From positions 124,001-188,000 of the forward strand of contig JAJFGA010000051.1 in the NCBI GenBank assembly GCA_021776375.1: 64,000 nucleotides of DNA. The letters run 5' to 3'. The DNA comes from Hyphococcus sp. Its GTDB lineage: Bacteria; Pseudomonadota; Alphaproteobacteria; Caulobacterales; Parvularculaceae. The translations under genes and the position numbers were made by a program. Shown here in pieces: positions 1 to 9,258 of the stretch; the first letter of the stretch is position 1, and the number at the start of each line of letters is the position of its first letter. The notes under the pieces are model-generated. The model searched no databases and was not told the origin of the DNA. It was given only the letters and a program-made list of their open reading frames with translations.

Positions 1-10
1 AGGCCTGCCC

Positions 11-700
11 GTGATGTTGTTTTCCGCCCTCGCTCTCCGCCCCGCCTATATCGCCATTGGCGCAGCAGCGCTCGCGCTGGCCGCATGCGGCGGCGCCTCC
101 TCCGACGAAGCCGCCAATAGCGCCGGCGCCGAGACCATTAACGACAGCGTAACCGGTGCATTTGCGGAAATGACCCGCGGCACAGCCGACGCCGCCGTAC
201 TGGTGATTGAGTACGCTTCCGTCACGTGCCCACATTGCGCGACCTTCCATGAACAGGTCTATCCGGCGATCAAGGAAAACTACATCGACACCGGCAAGGT
301 GCGTTTCGTGTTTCGGGAATTCCCGACAGCACCGGCGAACCTTTCCATCGCCGGCTCAATGCTGGCCCGATGCGCCGCTGATGAAGGCGGCATGGACGCC
401 TATTTCCTACTTCTCGACTCTTTGTTTAAAACTCAAAAAACTTGGATATATGGAGAAAACCCGCGCACGGAACTGATCAAGATCGCCGCCCAGGCCGGAA
501 TGAGCGAAGACGACCTTGATACCTGCATCAATCGGGAGGAATTGCTTGATTTTCTTAATGAAAATGTGAAGGTCGGGCGCGATAAATATGACATCCGATC
601 GACGCCGAGTTTTGTCGTCAACGGAACCGTACGGCATTTTTCGTCGGTCGAGGAGATGTCCGCCGCGCTCGACGAAGCGATTGAAAAAGCGGGAGAATAA
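11..700 (+). CDS. DsbA-family thioredoxin-fold lipoprotein
   Basis: A 229-residue envelope thiol oxidoreductase. The N-terminus is a lipoprotein signal peptide with a lipobox ending LALAAC at Cys26. The redox motif CPHC lies at residues 73-76, followed by an alpha-helical insertion typical of DsbA/DsbG-like proteins, and the cis-proline loop STPSFVVNG lies near residue 200. It probably forms or isomerises disulfides in periplasmic proteins. GTG at 11 and ATG at 14 are both possible starts. The frame stays open to the window edge, but the signal peptide argues that the gene is complete. A dsbA-like gene directly before smc is a common alphaproteobacterial arrangement, usually with mutY and dciA further upstream. 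The exact substrate class is unknown. Confidence 0.88.
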   Translation: MMLFSALALRPAYIAIGAAALALAACGGASSDEAANSAGAETINDSVTGAFAEMTRGTADAAVLVIEYASVTCPHCATFHEQVYPAIKENYIDTGKVRFVFREFPTAPANLSIAGSMLARCAADEGGMDAYFLLLDSLFKTQKTWIYGENPRTELIKIAAQAGMSEDDLDTCINREELLDFLNENVKVGRDKYDIRSTPSFVVNGTVRHFSSVEEMSAALDEAIEKAGE

Positions 701-710
701 GTTTCCCCAG

Positions 711-738
711 GCCCTCACGCTCCGGTTGGCTTGAGGGC
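711..738 (+). terminator. weak hairpin after the dsbA-like gene
   Basis: A 7-bp inverted repeat (GCCCTCA at 711-717, TGAGGGC at 732-738) lies just after the stop codon. No T-run follows, so it is only a weak candidate for transcription termination or mRNA 3' protection. Confidence 0.3.
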
Positions 739-820
739 AGAATCGGCAATCATTGTCACTAAACGTTAAAGGGCTATCCGGACTTGCGCGCGCCGGGGCC
801 CAGCTTGCCGGGAAAACGCA

Positions 821-3800
821 GTGAAATTTACCAATGTCCGCCTTGTCGGGTTTAAGTCGTTTGTGGAGCCTACGGATTTTGAAATCCGTGAGGGGCTAAC
901 CGGTATTGTCGGCCCTAATGGCTGCGGCAAGTCGAACCTGCTTGAAGCCATGCGCTGGGTCATGGGCGCGACCTCGGCCAAAGCGCTGCGCGGCGACGGC
1001 ATGGATGCGGTGATTTTTTCCGGCACATCAATGCGGCCGTCGCGCAACTGGGCGGAGGTGATTTTAACTCTCGATAATGCCGATCGTACGGCGCCTGCAG
1101 AGTATAACGAGCATGCGGAACTGGAAGTATCGCGGCGCATCATCCGCAAGGACGAGGGCACGCAGTCGCTCTACCGCATCAATTCGAAGGAAGTGCGCGC
1201 CAAAGACGTGCAGCTGTTGTTCGCTGACGCATCAACCGGCGCCAACTCCCCAGCTTTGGTGCGCCAGGGTCAGGTCGCCGAACTCATCAGCGCCAAACCG
1301 CAAAACCGCCGCCGTCTGCTGGAAGAGGCGGCAGGCGTTACCGGCATTCACTCGCGCCGCCACGAGGCGGAGTTGCGCCTGCGCGCGGCGGAGCAAAACA
1401 TTGACCGCCTTGATGATGTCATCTCGGAACTTGAAACCCAGAAGGGCGCACTCGCCCGGCAGGCGCGTCAGGCGACGCGTTATCGCAATGTTTCAGGCGA
1501 CATACGCCGCACCGAGGCGATGTTGTGTTACCTGCGCTGGCGCGAGGCGGTGGATGCACAGGAAAAAGCCGCCGCCGGCCTTAGCGAAATTTCCGGGCTG
1601 ATCGAAGAAACCGTACGCGTCGCCGCCGCTGCGTCGACTGCGCAAGCGCAAGCCCATGAAGCGCTCGAACCTTTGCGCCTTGCCGAAGCCCAAGCCGCCG
1701 CCGCGCTCCACCGCCTCACGGTCGCACGCGAAAATCTCGATGATGAAGCCGCACGTGCGGAAGCGGAACTGAACCGTCTTGGCGACGAGATTGGCCGCCT
1801 GAAGGAAGATATCGCGCGCGAAAAAGACCTTCGCGACGACGCCGAAAAAGCCGCCGAAGCGCTGAACCTGGAACAAGCAGAGCTGGTCTCGCGCGAGGCG
1901 TCCGAGGCCGATCGTCTGGCGGAAGCCGAAGCGGTAAGCGCCAAATCCGCCGCCGCGCTTGAACGCATCGAACGCACTTTTGACGAAAAAAGCACCGAGG
2001 CTGCAGAATTTGAAGCTCGCCGCCAGACCCTGGGCGCCAATATCGCCGGCGCTGAAAGCCGGCTTGCAAAAATCGCCAACCAGATCGCCGCCTTTCGTGA
2101 TGAGCGCAAGCTGATTGAGCCGACGCCGGAACAAGCGCACGCGCTGGAAGAGGCGAATGCGAAATTTATGGCGGCCGAGCAAGCTGTCCACGCTGCCGAG
2201 GCCGCGCATCAGCGCGCAGAAGAAGAACGCAGCGGCGCCGAAGACCATGAAGGCGCCTTGCGCGGACCGTTGCGTAGCGCTGAGCAGAGTCTCACTGAAA
2301 TCGACGCCGAGCGCGAAGCCCTGCGCAAAGTTCTGGCCACGGACGATGGCGATGAATGGCAGCCGCTGATCGAGCTTATTGCCGTTGACCCCGGTTATGA
2401 AAATGCGCTTGCCGCCGCGCTTGGCGATGACCTTGGCGCAGCGACAGACGATGCCGCGCCGGCCCACTGGTCACGACTTGGAGAAACTACAGGCGAGATG
2501 GCGCCCGCGATGTTGCCGCCTGGCATTCGCCCGTTGAGCGACTTTGTCCGCGCACCCGCGCAACTCACGCGACGCCTTACTTCTATTGGGGTTGTCGATC
2601 CACAAGAAGGTGAGCGGGTGAGCGCTGCGTTAAAACCCGGTGGGCGCCTGGTCTCGCGCGACGGGGATTTGTGGCGCTGGGACGGTTTTGTCGCTCATGC
2701 CAACGCAAAAACCGCTGCTGCCATTCGACTTGAGCAACGCAACCGATTGCTAGTTCTTGAACGCGACTTCAGCGCCGCCGAAACCGGCGCCGCCGTCGCA
2801 CGCCAGGCGCATGAAGAAGCCGCCAGCACCCTCAAGACGAGCCAGGCGTCTGAGCGCGAAGCACGCCAGCTATTCTCCGACACAAGGCGCTCGCTCGATA
2901 CAGCGCGCGCCGCACTTTCCGGGCTGGAGCGCGAACATGAACGCGCCGCCGCGCGGATCGGTTCGATTGACGAGACCTTAGCGCGCCTTTCTGAAGATCA
3001 GGCCGAAACCGAAACCGCCCATCGCGGCTTGGTTGAAGACCGCACAGCCCTGCCCGACGCAGCGCTGGTTTCCGAAGCCCTCACCGCCGCGCGCGACGAA
3101 GTCGCCACCGCCCGCGCCGCCGCCGGCGCCATGCTCGCAGCCTATAACGACATCGCCCGCGAAGCGCAGATGCGCGCTGATCGGCTTGGCGAGCTTGCCC
3201 GCGAGCAGGCCTCATGGGCCAGCCGCAGCCAGACCGCGCAAATCCGCATTGGCGAGCTTGAAACCCGGCTTGGCGAGGCCGGCGGCGCCCATGAAGTCGC
3301 CAAACAGGCGCCGGCGGAAATTGACGAAAAACGCACTCGCCTGCTCGACCAGATCGCCATCGCCGAGACCCGGCGCAACGACGACGCTGACGCGCTCGCG
3401 ACCGGCCAGCAGCTTGCTCAGGACACGGACAAGGCCGCCAAAGCCGCTGACCACGAGGCCGCCGAAGCACGCGAGGCGCGGGCAAGGCTCGAGGCGCAAG
3501 GCGAAGCCGCCGCCGAGCGCGTTGAAGAGGCAGCCTCTATCGCTAACGAGACTTGCGAATGCGCGCCGGAAGAACTGCTCAGCGTCGCCGAACACAAACA
3601 GGGCAAGGAAATTCCCGCGCGGGACGATATTGAACGCAAGCTGGAACGCTACAAGCGCGAGCGTGAAAACCTTGGCGGGGTAAATCTGCGTGCTGATGAA
3701 GAATTAAAAGAGGTCGGCGAGCGTCTTGAAGAGCTGGGCGTTGAGCGTGAAGACTGCGAAAGCGCGATCCGCAAATTACGCGCCGCGATTGGCGGCCTCA

Positions 3801-4297
3801 ACCGTGAAGCCCGCCAGCGCTTGCTGGACGCCTTCGAGACCGTCAACACCAATTTCGGCAACCTGTTCAAACGTCTGTTCAATGGCGGGCAAGCCGAATT
3901 ACGGTTGATCGACGCCGAAGACCCGCTTGACGCCGGGCTTGAAATTTACGCCTCGCCTCCCGGCAAGAAGCTGGCGTCTATGTCGCTGATGTCCGGCGGC
4001 GAGCAGGCGCTGACGGCGACGGCGCTGATTTTTGCGGTGTTTATGGCTAACCCGGCGCCGCTCTGCGTCCTTGACGAGGTTGACGCGCCGCTTGACGACG
4101 CCAATGTTGAGCGCTTCTGCCGCCTGTTACACGAGATGGCCCAGGAGACCGACACCCGCTTCATCATCATCACCCACCACGCCCTCACCATGTCGCGCAT
4201 GGACCGGCTTTATGGCGTTACCATGATCGAGCGCGGCGTATCGCAACTGGTCTCGGTGGACCTTACCAAGGCCGAGCAGCTGGTCGCCGCGGAGTAG
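821..4297 (+). CDS. smc: chromosome segregation protein SMC
   Basis: A full-length SMC ATPase of 1158 residues, the DNA-entrapping core of the bacterial condensin. The N-terminal head carries Walker A GPNGCGKS at residues 31-38. Two long Ala/Glu/Arg-rich coiled-coil arms (about 170-500 and 660-1000) flank a hinge around residues 510-640. The C-terminal head carries the ABC signature MSGGEQ at 1057-1062 and the Walker B stretch ending LDEVD, with the catalytic Glu at 1086. The length is normal for alphaproteobacteria. It stands alone here: scpA and scpB are not in the window. The repetitive GC-rich arm sequence creates large false reading frames on the other strand. Confidence 0.97.
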   Translation: MKFTNVRLVGFKSFVEPTDFEIREGLTGIVGPNGCGKSNLLEAMRWVMGATSAKALRGDGMDAVIFSGTSMRPSRNWAEVILTLDNADRTAPAEYNEHAELEVSRRIIRKDEGTQSLYRINSKEVRAKDVQLLFADASTGANSPALVRQGQVAELISAKPQNRRRLLEEAAGVTGIHSRRHEAELRLRAAEQNIDRLDDVISELETQKGALARQARQATRYRNVSGDIRRTEAMLCYLRWREAVDAQEKAAAGLSEISGLIEETVRVAAAASTAQAQAHEALEPLRLAEAQAAAALHRLTVARENLDDEAARAEAELNRLGDEIGRLKEDIAREKDLRDDAEKAAEALNLEQAELVSREASEADRLAEAEAVSAKSAAALERIERTFDEKSTEAAEFEARRQTLGANIAGAESRLAKIANQIAAFRDERKLIEPTPEQAHALEEANAKFMAAEQAVHAAEAAHQRAEEERSGAEDHEGALRGPLRSAEQSLTEIDAEREALRKVLATDDGDEWQPLIELIAVDPGYENALAAALGDDLGAATDDAAPAHWSRLGETTGEMAPAMLPPGIRPLSDFVRAPAQLTRRLTSIGVVDPQEGERVSAALKPGGRLVSRDGDLWRWDGFVAHANAKTAAAIRLEQRNRLLVLERDFSAAETGAAVARQAHEEAASTLKTSQASEREARQLFSDTRRSLDTARAALSGLEREHERAAARIGSIDETLARLSEDQAETETAHRGLVEDRTALPDAALVSEALTAARDEVATARAAAGAMLAAYNDIAREAQMRADRLGELAREQASWASRSQTAQIRIGELETRLGEAGGAHEVAKQAPAEIDEKRTRLLDQIAIAETRRNDDADALATGQQLAQDTDKAAKAADHEAAEAREARARLEAQGEAAAERVEEAASIANETCECAPEELLSVAEHKQGKEIPARDDIERKLERYKRERENLGGVNLRADEELKEVGERLEELGVEREDCESAIRKLRAAIGGLNREARQRLLDAFETVNTNFGNLFKRLFNGGQAELRLIDAEDPLDAGLEIYASPPGKKLASMSLMSGGEQALTATALIFAVFMANPAPLCVLDEVDAPLDDANVERFCRLLHEMAQETDTRFIIITHHALTMSRMDRLYGVTMIERGVSQLVSVDLTKAEQLVAAE

Positions 4298-4366
4298 CCG
4301 CCGCGTCGTCTCGCCGCGCTATATTTCATGCATCAATTTCAAAGACTTAAGCCTAAAATCCGTCGC

Positions 4367-4395
4367 TTGACGCTGCGCTGCGGCGCCGTTATGGT
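4367..4395 (+). promoter_or_regulatory. candidate sigma-70 promoter of the F0 ATP synthase operon
   Basis: TTGACG at 4367-4372 and TATGGT at 4390-4395 are separated by 17 bases, about 60 bases upstream of atpI. Both hexamers are close to the housekeeping consensus, and the position fits an operon promoter in the smc-atpI gap. Motif reading only. Confidence 0.5.
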
Positions 4396-4452
4396 CCGCC
4401 GCGATTTCGAGGGGCGTGAGCGTTCGTTTCACGCCTGTTTTCGGGCAAGTTA

Positions 4453-4734
4453 ATGGCGAGTGACGCCGGCAAAAACCAACCGCCTCCGCTGGATGCGTTT
4501 TCGGAGCGACTTGACGCAATGCGCGGCGAGGACGACCCGGAAGCGCCCAAACCAAGCGGTGCGGCATGGGGAAAGGCGATGCGCGCGTCGTCGGAATTGC
4601 TGGCCGGCATATTTGTCGGCTCTTTGCTCGGGCTTGGGCTCGATCGCCTGTTAGGGTCGGAACCATGGTTCCTTCTCGCCGGCATTGGGCTTGGATTTGC
4701 GGCCGGACTGCGAAACCTTTCGCGGTCCTTATAA
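4453..4734 (+). CDS. atpI: ATP synthase protein I (AtpI/AtpZ family)
   Basis: A 93-residue small membrane protein. It has a charged, proline-containing N-terminal tail, then two glycine-rich transmembrane segments at about 47-66 and 71-86 with a conserved-looking ELLAGIFVG stretch. This is the AtpI/AtpZ architecture, associated with c-ring assembly and Mg/Ca handling in F-type ATP synthases. It is the first gene of the F0 operon and precedes atpB by 55 bases. The family is weakly conserved, so position supports the call as much as sequence does. Confidence 0.85.
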   Translation: MASDAGKNQPPPLDAFSERLDAMRGEDDPEAPKPSGAAWGKAMRASSELLAGIFVGSLLGLGLDRLLGSEPWFLLAGIGLGFAAGLRNLSRSL

Positions 4735-4789
4735 CAAGAACAGCGATATCGTCCGGTAGCGGACGGTCATCGCAAGACGGGAAGTTAAC

Positions 4790-5581
4790 ATGTACGGATT
4801 TCGCGCCGCAGGTCCCATGGAGCAGTTTGAAATTCTGCCCATTGTCGACCTCCATCTCGGCTCGATCAATATCTCGCTGACCAATTCGGCGTTGTGGATG
4901 CTGATCGGCACCGGCGCGATCATTGTTTTCTTCTTTGCAGCAACCCGGCGCGCAGCACTGATCCCCGGCCGGCTCCAGTCTGTCGCGGAAGTGCTCTATG
5001 AGTTTGTCGCCGACCTGGTGCGCGACACCATCGGGCCGGAAGGGCGCAAGTTCTTTCCTTATGTTTTCACGCTCTTTATGTGGATATTGGTCTCCAACCT
5101 GTTCGGCCTATTCCCGTCTTTCCCTGGCATTCCGCATGCGCTGCACACATTCACACCAACCAGCCATCTGATCGTGACGCTAGCGCTGGCGATGCTGACG
5201 ATCTCGATCGTTATCGTTTACGGGTTTTATAAAAACGGCCTTGGCTTCTTTAAATTGTTTGCGCCTTCCGGTTTGCCTTTATGGCTGATGCCGCTGCTGG
5301 TTTTGATCGAGGTGATTTCGTTCCTGTCGCGGCCTTTGAGCCTCGCCATCCGGCTGTTCGCCAATATGTTTGCCGGCCATGTGATCTTGAAACTGTTTGC
5401 CGGCTTTGTGGTCTCGCTTCTCGGCGCCGGCGGCGCGGTGATGTTGTTTGGCATTGCGCCGTTCTTTGGCGCGGTTGCGGTCACGGCGCTCGAATTTCTG
5501 GTTGCCGCGCTTCAGGCCTATGTCTTTGCCGTACTGACTTGCATATATCTCAACGACGCGGTCCACGCCGCCGACCACTAG
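4790..5581 (+). CDS. atpB: F0F1 ATP synthase subunit a
   Basis: A 263-residue polytopic inner-membrane subunit that forms the proton half-channels against the c-ring. The essential arginine is visible as Arg188 in the motif SLAIRLFANMFAGH, equivalent to E. coli aArg210. The C-terminal helix pair ALEFLVAALQAYVFAVL is also typical. The start at 4790 is preceded by a GGGAAG ribosome-binding site. It sits between atpI and atpE in the standard alphaproteobacterial F0 order. Confidence 0.97.
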   Translation: MYGFRAAGPMEQFEILPIVDLHLGSINISLTNSALWMLIGTGAIIVFFFAATRRAALIPGRLQSVAEVLYEFVADLVRDTIGPEGRKFFPYVFTLFMWILVSNLFGLFPSFPGIPHALHTFTPTSHLIVTLALAMLTISIVIVYGFYKNGLGFFKLFAPSGLPLWLMPLLVLIEVISFLSRPLSLAIRLFANMFAGHVILKLFAGFVVSLLGAGGAVMLFGIAPFFGAVAVTALEFLVAALQAYVFAVLTCIYLNDAVHAADH

Positions 5582-5660
5582 CAAATTTCCCGCGCGGGCT
5601 TTGAAGGGCCAACCGCGACACCGGGACCAACGGCTCAACGAATTTTTAGGAGTGAAGAAA

Positions 5661-5888
5661 ATGGACGCAGAAGCAGCAAAACTCATAGGCGCAGGCTTAG
5701 CCTCAATCCCGCTTGCGGGCGCCGGTGTCGGCCTTGGCTTGATCTTCGGTAACTTCCTGTCAGGCGCGTTTCGCAATCCGTCAGCAGCGGCCGCCAACCA
5801 GCCAACCATGCTTCTCGCCTTCGCGCTGACCGAGTTTACCGGTCTTCTCGGCTTCGCTATCGCGATGATCATTCTCTATACGTTCTAA
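5661..5888 (+). CDS. atpE: F0F1 ATP synthase subunit c
   Basis: A 75-residue proteolipid that forms the rotating c-ring. It is a two-helix hairpin with the small-residue motif GAGVGLG in helix 1 (residues 20-26), the polar RNP loop at 38-40, and the proton-carrying carboxylate Glu58 in helix 2 (ALTEFTGLLGF). The ATG at 5661 is chosen over a longer in-frame extension because AGGAG at 5648-5652 lies at ideal spacing and the family is about 75 residues long. I see no sodium-binding signature. Confidence 0.96.
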   Translation: MDAEAAKLIGAGLASIPLAGAGVGLGLIFGNFLSGAFRNPSAAAANQPTMLLAFALTEFTGLLGFAIAMIILYTF

Positions 5889-5921
5889 GCGAGCCTAATC
5901 GCTGACTAAAAGGAGAAGACC

Positions 5922-6503
5922 TTGTCCGTCTTCGCAATTGTTACAAGCGCAGCGGCAGCCGCCGCCGAAGAAGCCCAGGCCCATGCGGCCGAGGCGTCTT
6001 CCGCCGGTCTGCCGCAGCTTGATCCCGCCTGGTGGCCGAGCCAGCTGTTCTGGCTGGTGATCACCTTTGGCTTTCTTTACTGGTTGATGTCGTCACGGTT
6101 CCTTCCCGCTATCGCCGGCGCCATCGAAGAACGCCGCGACCGCATTGCCGACGACCTCGACCAGGCGGGCGACTTCAAACGTCAGGCCGAAGACGCCGAG
6201 ACCGCCTATAATCAGGCGCTCGCAGACGCCAAAGCCAAAGCCCAGGGGATTGCCGCCGACACCCGCGCGGAAATGGACGACGAAATCGCCACACTACAGG
6301 CCGAGACCGATGCGCAGCTCGCCAAGCAAGTCACGACAGCCGAGGCGCGCATTGGCGAGATGAAAGCCGCAGCCGCAACAAAAGTCGGCGAAGCGGCCGC
6401 TGAAACCGCACGCGCGGTTGTTGAAACGCTGATCGATGAGGCGCCGACCGAGGAAGCAGCAAGCCGCGCTGTCACCGATGCTGCAACCCGCCTGAGAGGA
6501 TGA
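5922..6503 (+). CDS. atpF': F0F1 ATP synthase subunit b'
   Basis: A 193-residue stator subunit. It has an Ala/His-rich N-terminal tail, one membrane helix at about 41-58, then a long charged coiled coil typical of the b/b' peripheral stalk that links F0 to F1. It starts with TTG at 5922 behind an AGGAGAAG ribosome-binding site. Having b' and b encoded side by side is a feature of alphaproteobacteria, cyanobacteria and chloroplasts. The long Ala-rich tail puts it at the large end of the family. Confidence 0.9.
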   Translation: MSVFAIVTSAAAAAAEEAQAHAAEASSAGLPQLDPAWWPSQLFWLVITFGFLYWLMSSRFLPAIAGAIEERRDRIADDLDQAGDFKRQAEDAETAYNQALADAKAKAQGIAADTRAEMDDEIATLQAETDAQLAKQVTTAEARIGEMKAAAATKVGEAAAETARAVVETLIDEAPTEEAASRAVTDAATRLRG

Positions 6504-6507
6504 CCCG

Positions 6508-7065
6508 ATGATCTCTTTGACAAGCCTTGCGGCAGCCGCCTCGACAAGCGCAACGGAAACCCACGAAGCCAGTGGCGGCCTTCTTCAGGACGTCTCGTTT
6601 TGGGTGTTGATCGCCTTCGCAATCGTCATCGGCATTTTCGCCCGCGCCGGGTTGCACAAAATGATCGGCTCCGGCCTCGACAAGCGCGCGCAAAAGATCG
6701 CCGATGAAATCAACGAAGCGCGGCGGATGCGTGAAGAAGCGCAAGAGCTTCTGGCGCGTTATCAGCGTCGCCAGCACGAGGCCGAAAGCGAGGCCGCGGC
6801 GATTATCGAACAGGCGAAAAAAGACGCCAAGCGGATGACCCTGGAGGCGCGCGAGAAAATCGAGGCGCAGATGGAACGCCGCGCCAAGGCTGCCGAGGAC
6901 AAGATCGCCAGAGCCGAGGCGCAAGCTTTGTCAGAGGTGCGCGGCCAGACCGCCGACCTCGCCATCGCAGCAGCGCGCACGATCATTAAAGAGCGCATGG
7001 ATACCGGCGCCCAATCCGCCTTTATCGACCGGGCGATAGCCGATGTTCGCAACAAGCTGAATTAA
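6508..7065 (+). CDS. atpF: F0F1 ATP synthase subunit b
   Basis: A 185-residue second stalk subunit. It has one transmembrane helix at about 30-46 followed by a continuous Lys/Glu/Ala/Arg coiled coil to the C-terminus. It starts four bases after the b' stop, and its own TAA overlaps the ATG of the next gene. With b' it forms the peripheral stalk as a heterodimer. The F1 genes (atpHAGDC) are not in the window, consistent with the split F0/F1 operons of alphaproteobacteria. Confidence 0.93.
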   Translation: MISLTSLAAAASTSATETHEASGGLLQDVSFWVLIAFAIVIGIFARAGLHKMIGSGLDKRAQKIADEINEARRMREEAQELLARYQRRQHEAESEAAAIIEQAKKDAKRMTLEAREKIEAQMERRAKAAEDKIARAEAQALSEVRGQTADLAIAAARTIIKERMDTGAQSAFIDRAIADVRNKLN

Positions 7066-7631
7066 TGGCGCCCGCCCCCTCCGACCAGGCAACGGCGCAA
7101 GCCGTCCATACATTCTGGTTTGAAGAAGCAAGGCCCGAGCAATGGTTTGCCCGCGATCTCGAATTTGATAAAATCATATGCAAGCGCTTCAAGGCGACGC
7201 ACCAAGCTGCATGTGACGGCCGCCTCAACGATTGGCAGGCAGACCCGCGCAACGCCCTGGCGCTGATCCTTCTGCTCGATCAATTTTCCAGAAATATTTA
7301 TCGCGACCATGCGCGCGCCTTTGCGCAGGATGCGCTCGCGCTTAAGGCTGCAAAACAGGCGCTCGCCCGCGGCTTCGACCAGCAATGCCCGGACAGCGAA
7401 AAAGCCTTTTTCTTTATGCCGTTCATGCATTCAGAAAATCTGGCCGTACAGGAACAATCTGTCGCTCTATTCGAGACGAACTTGCCCACCAGCGATAATC
7501 ATCGCTACGCCATAGAGCACCATGAGATTATCGCGCGGTTTGGACGCTTCCCACATCGCAACCGAGTGCTGTGCCGACCATCGACGCCGGAAGAAATCGC
7601 ATTTCTCGATGCTGGCGGGTTTAATCCGTAG
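7065..7631 (+). CDS. DUF924 family protein
   Basis: A 188-residue soluble protein with the DUF924 hallmarks: an N-terminal VHTFWF motif, the central LILLLDQFSRNIYRD stretch and FFFMPFMHSEN. It is predicted to be alpha-helical and TPR-like. The biochemical role of the family is unknown. It is translationally coupled to atpF by a TAATG overlap, so it is probably made at the end of the F0 transcript. Its last 11 bases overlap the convergent gene that ends at 7621. Confidence 0.9.
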   Translation: MAPAPSDQATAQAVHTFWFEEARPEQWFARDLEFDKIICKRFKATHQAACDGRLNDWQADPRNALALILLLDQFSRNIYRDHARAFAQDALALKAAKQALARGFDQQCPDSEKAFFFMPFMHSENLAVQEQSVALFETNLPTSDNHRYAIEHHEIIARFGRFPHRNRVLCRPSTPEEIAFLDAGGFNP

Positions 7632-9147
7632 CGCTTATGTATTCATCCGGCGCAAGCGGACGGTTGTGCGCCAGCAACTCATCAAGTGGAGTAGACGTTC
7701 CGTCATCGCGCACCATGCGAACGTGACGCGATTTTAGATCGCGCGCATGAGCCGCACCGCAGGAATGGGCAATCATCGCCACGTCTTTACGCATTTTTTC
7801 AACGTAATTTGCCACGTCCCGCGACTTGCCGGCCGGAACAAGGCCGCCTTGCAGGCTTTTCTTGTGGGTGGTGACGCCAGTCGGACAATTATTGGTGTGA
7901 CACCGCATCGCCTGAATGCAGCCGATGGAGAACATGAAACCGCGCGCCGTGTTGACGATATCGGCGCCGGCGCAATAGGCCCAGGCGACCTCGGCGGGGG
8001 TGACCAGCTTGCCCGCAGCAATCACCTTGATCCGGTCGCGCAAACCCCTGCGCCCTAAAATATCCACCAGTATCGGCAACGACTGTTTTATCGGCAGGCC
8101 AACATTGTCCATCAGCGACATTGGCGCCGCGCCGGTGCCGCCCTCTCCGCCATCAAGGGTTATGAAATCGGGCGCCGACGAGATTCCCCGCCGCTCAATG
8201 GCGTCACAAAGCTCATCGACCCAGCCATAAGCGCCGAGTACGGTTTTGAAACCGGTTGGCAGTTTGGAGACATCTCGAACATGGTCGACAAAATCAAGCA
8301 GCTCGTCGACATTGTCGATTTCCGGGTGACGGTTGGGCGAGACAGAGGCTTTACCCACGGGAATGCCTCTTATTTTTGCAATTTCACGACCAACCTTCGC
8401 CGCCGGAAGAATGCCGCCCTTGCCGGGCTTGGCGCCTTGAGCAAGTTTAACCTCAATCATTTTTACAGCCGGATTTGCTGCGATGTCGGCGAGTTTTTTA
8501 TCGTCAAGCGCACCATTTTTATCGCGTACGCCGTATTTTGCCGTACCGATCTGAAAGGTGATGTCGCATCCGCCTTCCAGATGATACGGCGACAGCCCGC
8601 CCTCGCCGGTGTTCATGGAACAGCGCGCCAGCCCCGCGCCAAGCGATAAGGCCTGAATCGCCGGCCTTGAAAGCGATCCATAACTCATCGCGGAAATGTT
8701 AATGATTGAGGACACAAGATACGGATTAGGCGTATACGGACCAAATTCCACTGGGGGCGGGTCGCGCGCCTCTTCATCAAGACGCGGAAAGGCGCAATTA
8801 ATGAAGATCGGTGTGCCGACAAGGGTAAGGTTGCGGGTCGAACCGAAGGGATGGATATTGCTGCGGCCTTTTGCTGACTTATAAATCCAGTCGCGTTCGG
8901 CGCGATTAAAGGGCAGTTCTTCGCGATCAAGCGCAAAGAAATATTGTCGAAAAAATTCCCCGAGACGGGTAAACAGGTCACGAAACCGCCCTATGACCGG
9001 ATAGTTGTGGCGGATCGCATCCTTTGATTGGGTCGCGTCCACGACATACATCGCAATTACTGCAAAGACGGCGATGCCGACAATAAAAATAAGCGCCGTG
9101 GAAAGAAGGCTTAGCCCGTCCATTGTGAGCTGCCGCAATAAATCCAT
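7621..9147 (-). CDS. FMN-binding glutamate synthase family protein
   Basis: A 508-residue protein with an N-terminal membrane helix (about 12-35) followed by the FMN/glutamate-synthase central TIM-barrel domain. Visible motifs are NTGEGG, the EVKLAQGAKPGKGG stretch, the flavin-site motif DGGEGGTGAAP, and a three-cysteine cluster (Cys410, Cys416, Cys421) of the 3Fe-4S type. It lacks the amidotransferase domain of true GltB, so it is a stand-alone homologue whose substrate is unclear. It is a single gene, convergent with DUF924. Confidence 0.92.
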   Translation of the reverse strand: MDLLRQLTMDGLSLLSTALIFIVGIAVFAVIAMYVVDATQSKDAIRHNYPVIGRFRDLFTRLGEFFRQYFFALDREELPFNRAERDWIYKSAKGRSNIHPFGSTRNLTLVGTPIFINCAFPRLDEEARDPPPVEFGPYTPNPYLVSSIINISAMSYGSLSRPAIQALSLGAGLARCSMNTGEGGLSPYHLEGGCDITFQIGTAKYGVRDKNGALDDKKLADIAANPAVKMIEVKLAQGAKPGKGGILPAAKVGREIAKIRGIPVGKASVSPNRHPEIDNVDELLDFVDHVRDVSKLPTGFKTVLGAYGWVDELCDAIERRGISSAPDFITLDGGEGGTGAAPMSLMDNVGLPIKQSLPILVDILGRRGLRDRIKVIAAGKLVTPAEVAWAYCAGADIVNTARGFMFSIGCIQAMRCHTNNCPTGVTTHKKSLQGGLVPAGKSRDVANYVEKMRKDVAMIAHSCGAAHARDLKSRHVRMVRDDGTSTPLDELLAHNRPLAPDEYISATD

Positions 9148-9258
9148 ATGTCTCGCTCACCCTTCACATGCCGGTTGTTGTTGGCATCGCCCAGACACAA
9201 TGTTAGGAAATTTGCAGCCTGATGAAAAGAAGACGTGGAAAATTACCGGAAACGGCTT

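Noticed and set aside
1493-2467. A 324-codon open frame on the minus strand inside smc.
   Set aside because: It is antisense to the SMC coiled coil. GC-rich repetitive coding sequence produces long mirror frames; composition and lack of a start site argue against a gene.
9169-9188. ATGCC...GGCAT hairpin between gcvPB and the FMN glutamate-synthase-like gene.
   Set aside because: Only a 5-bp stem and no T-run; not a credible terminator.
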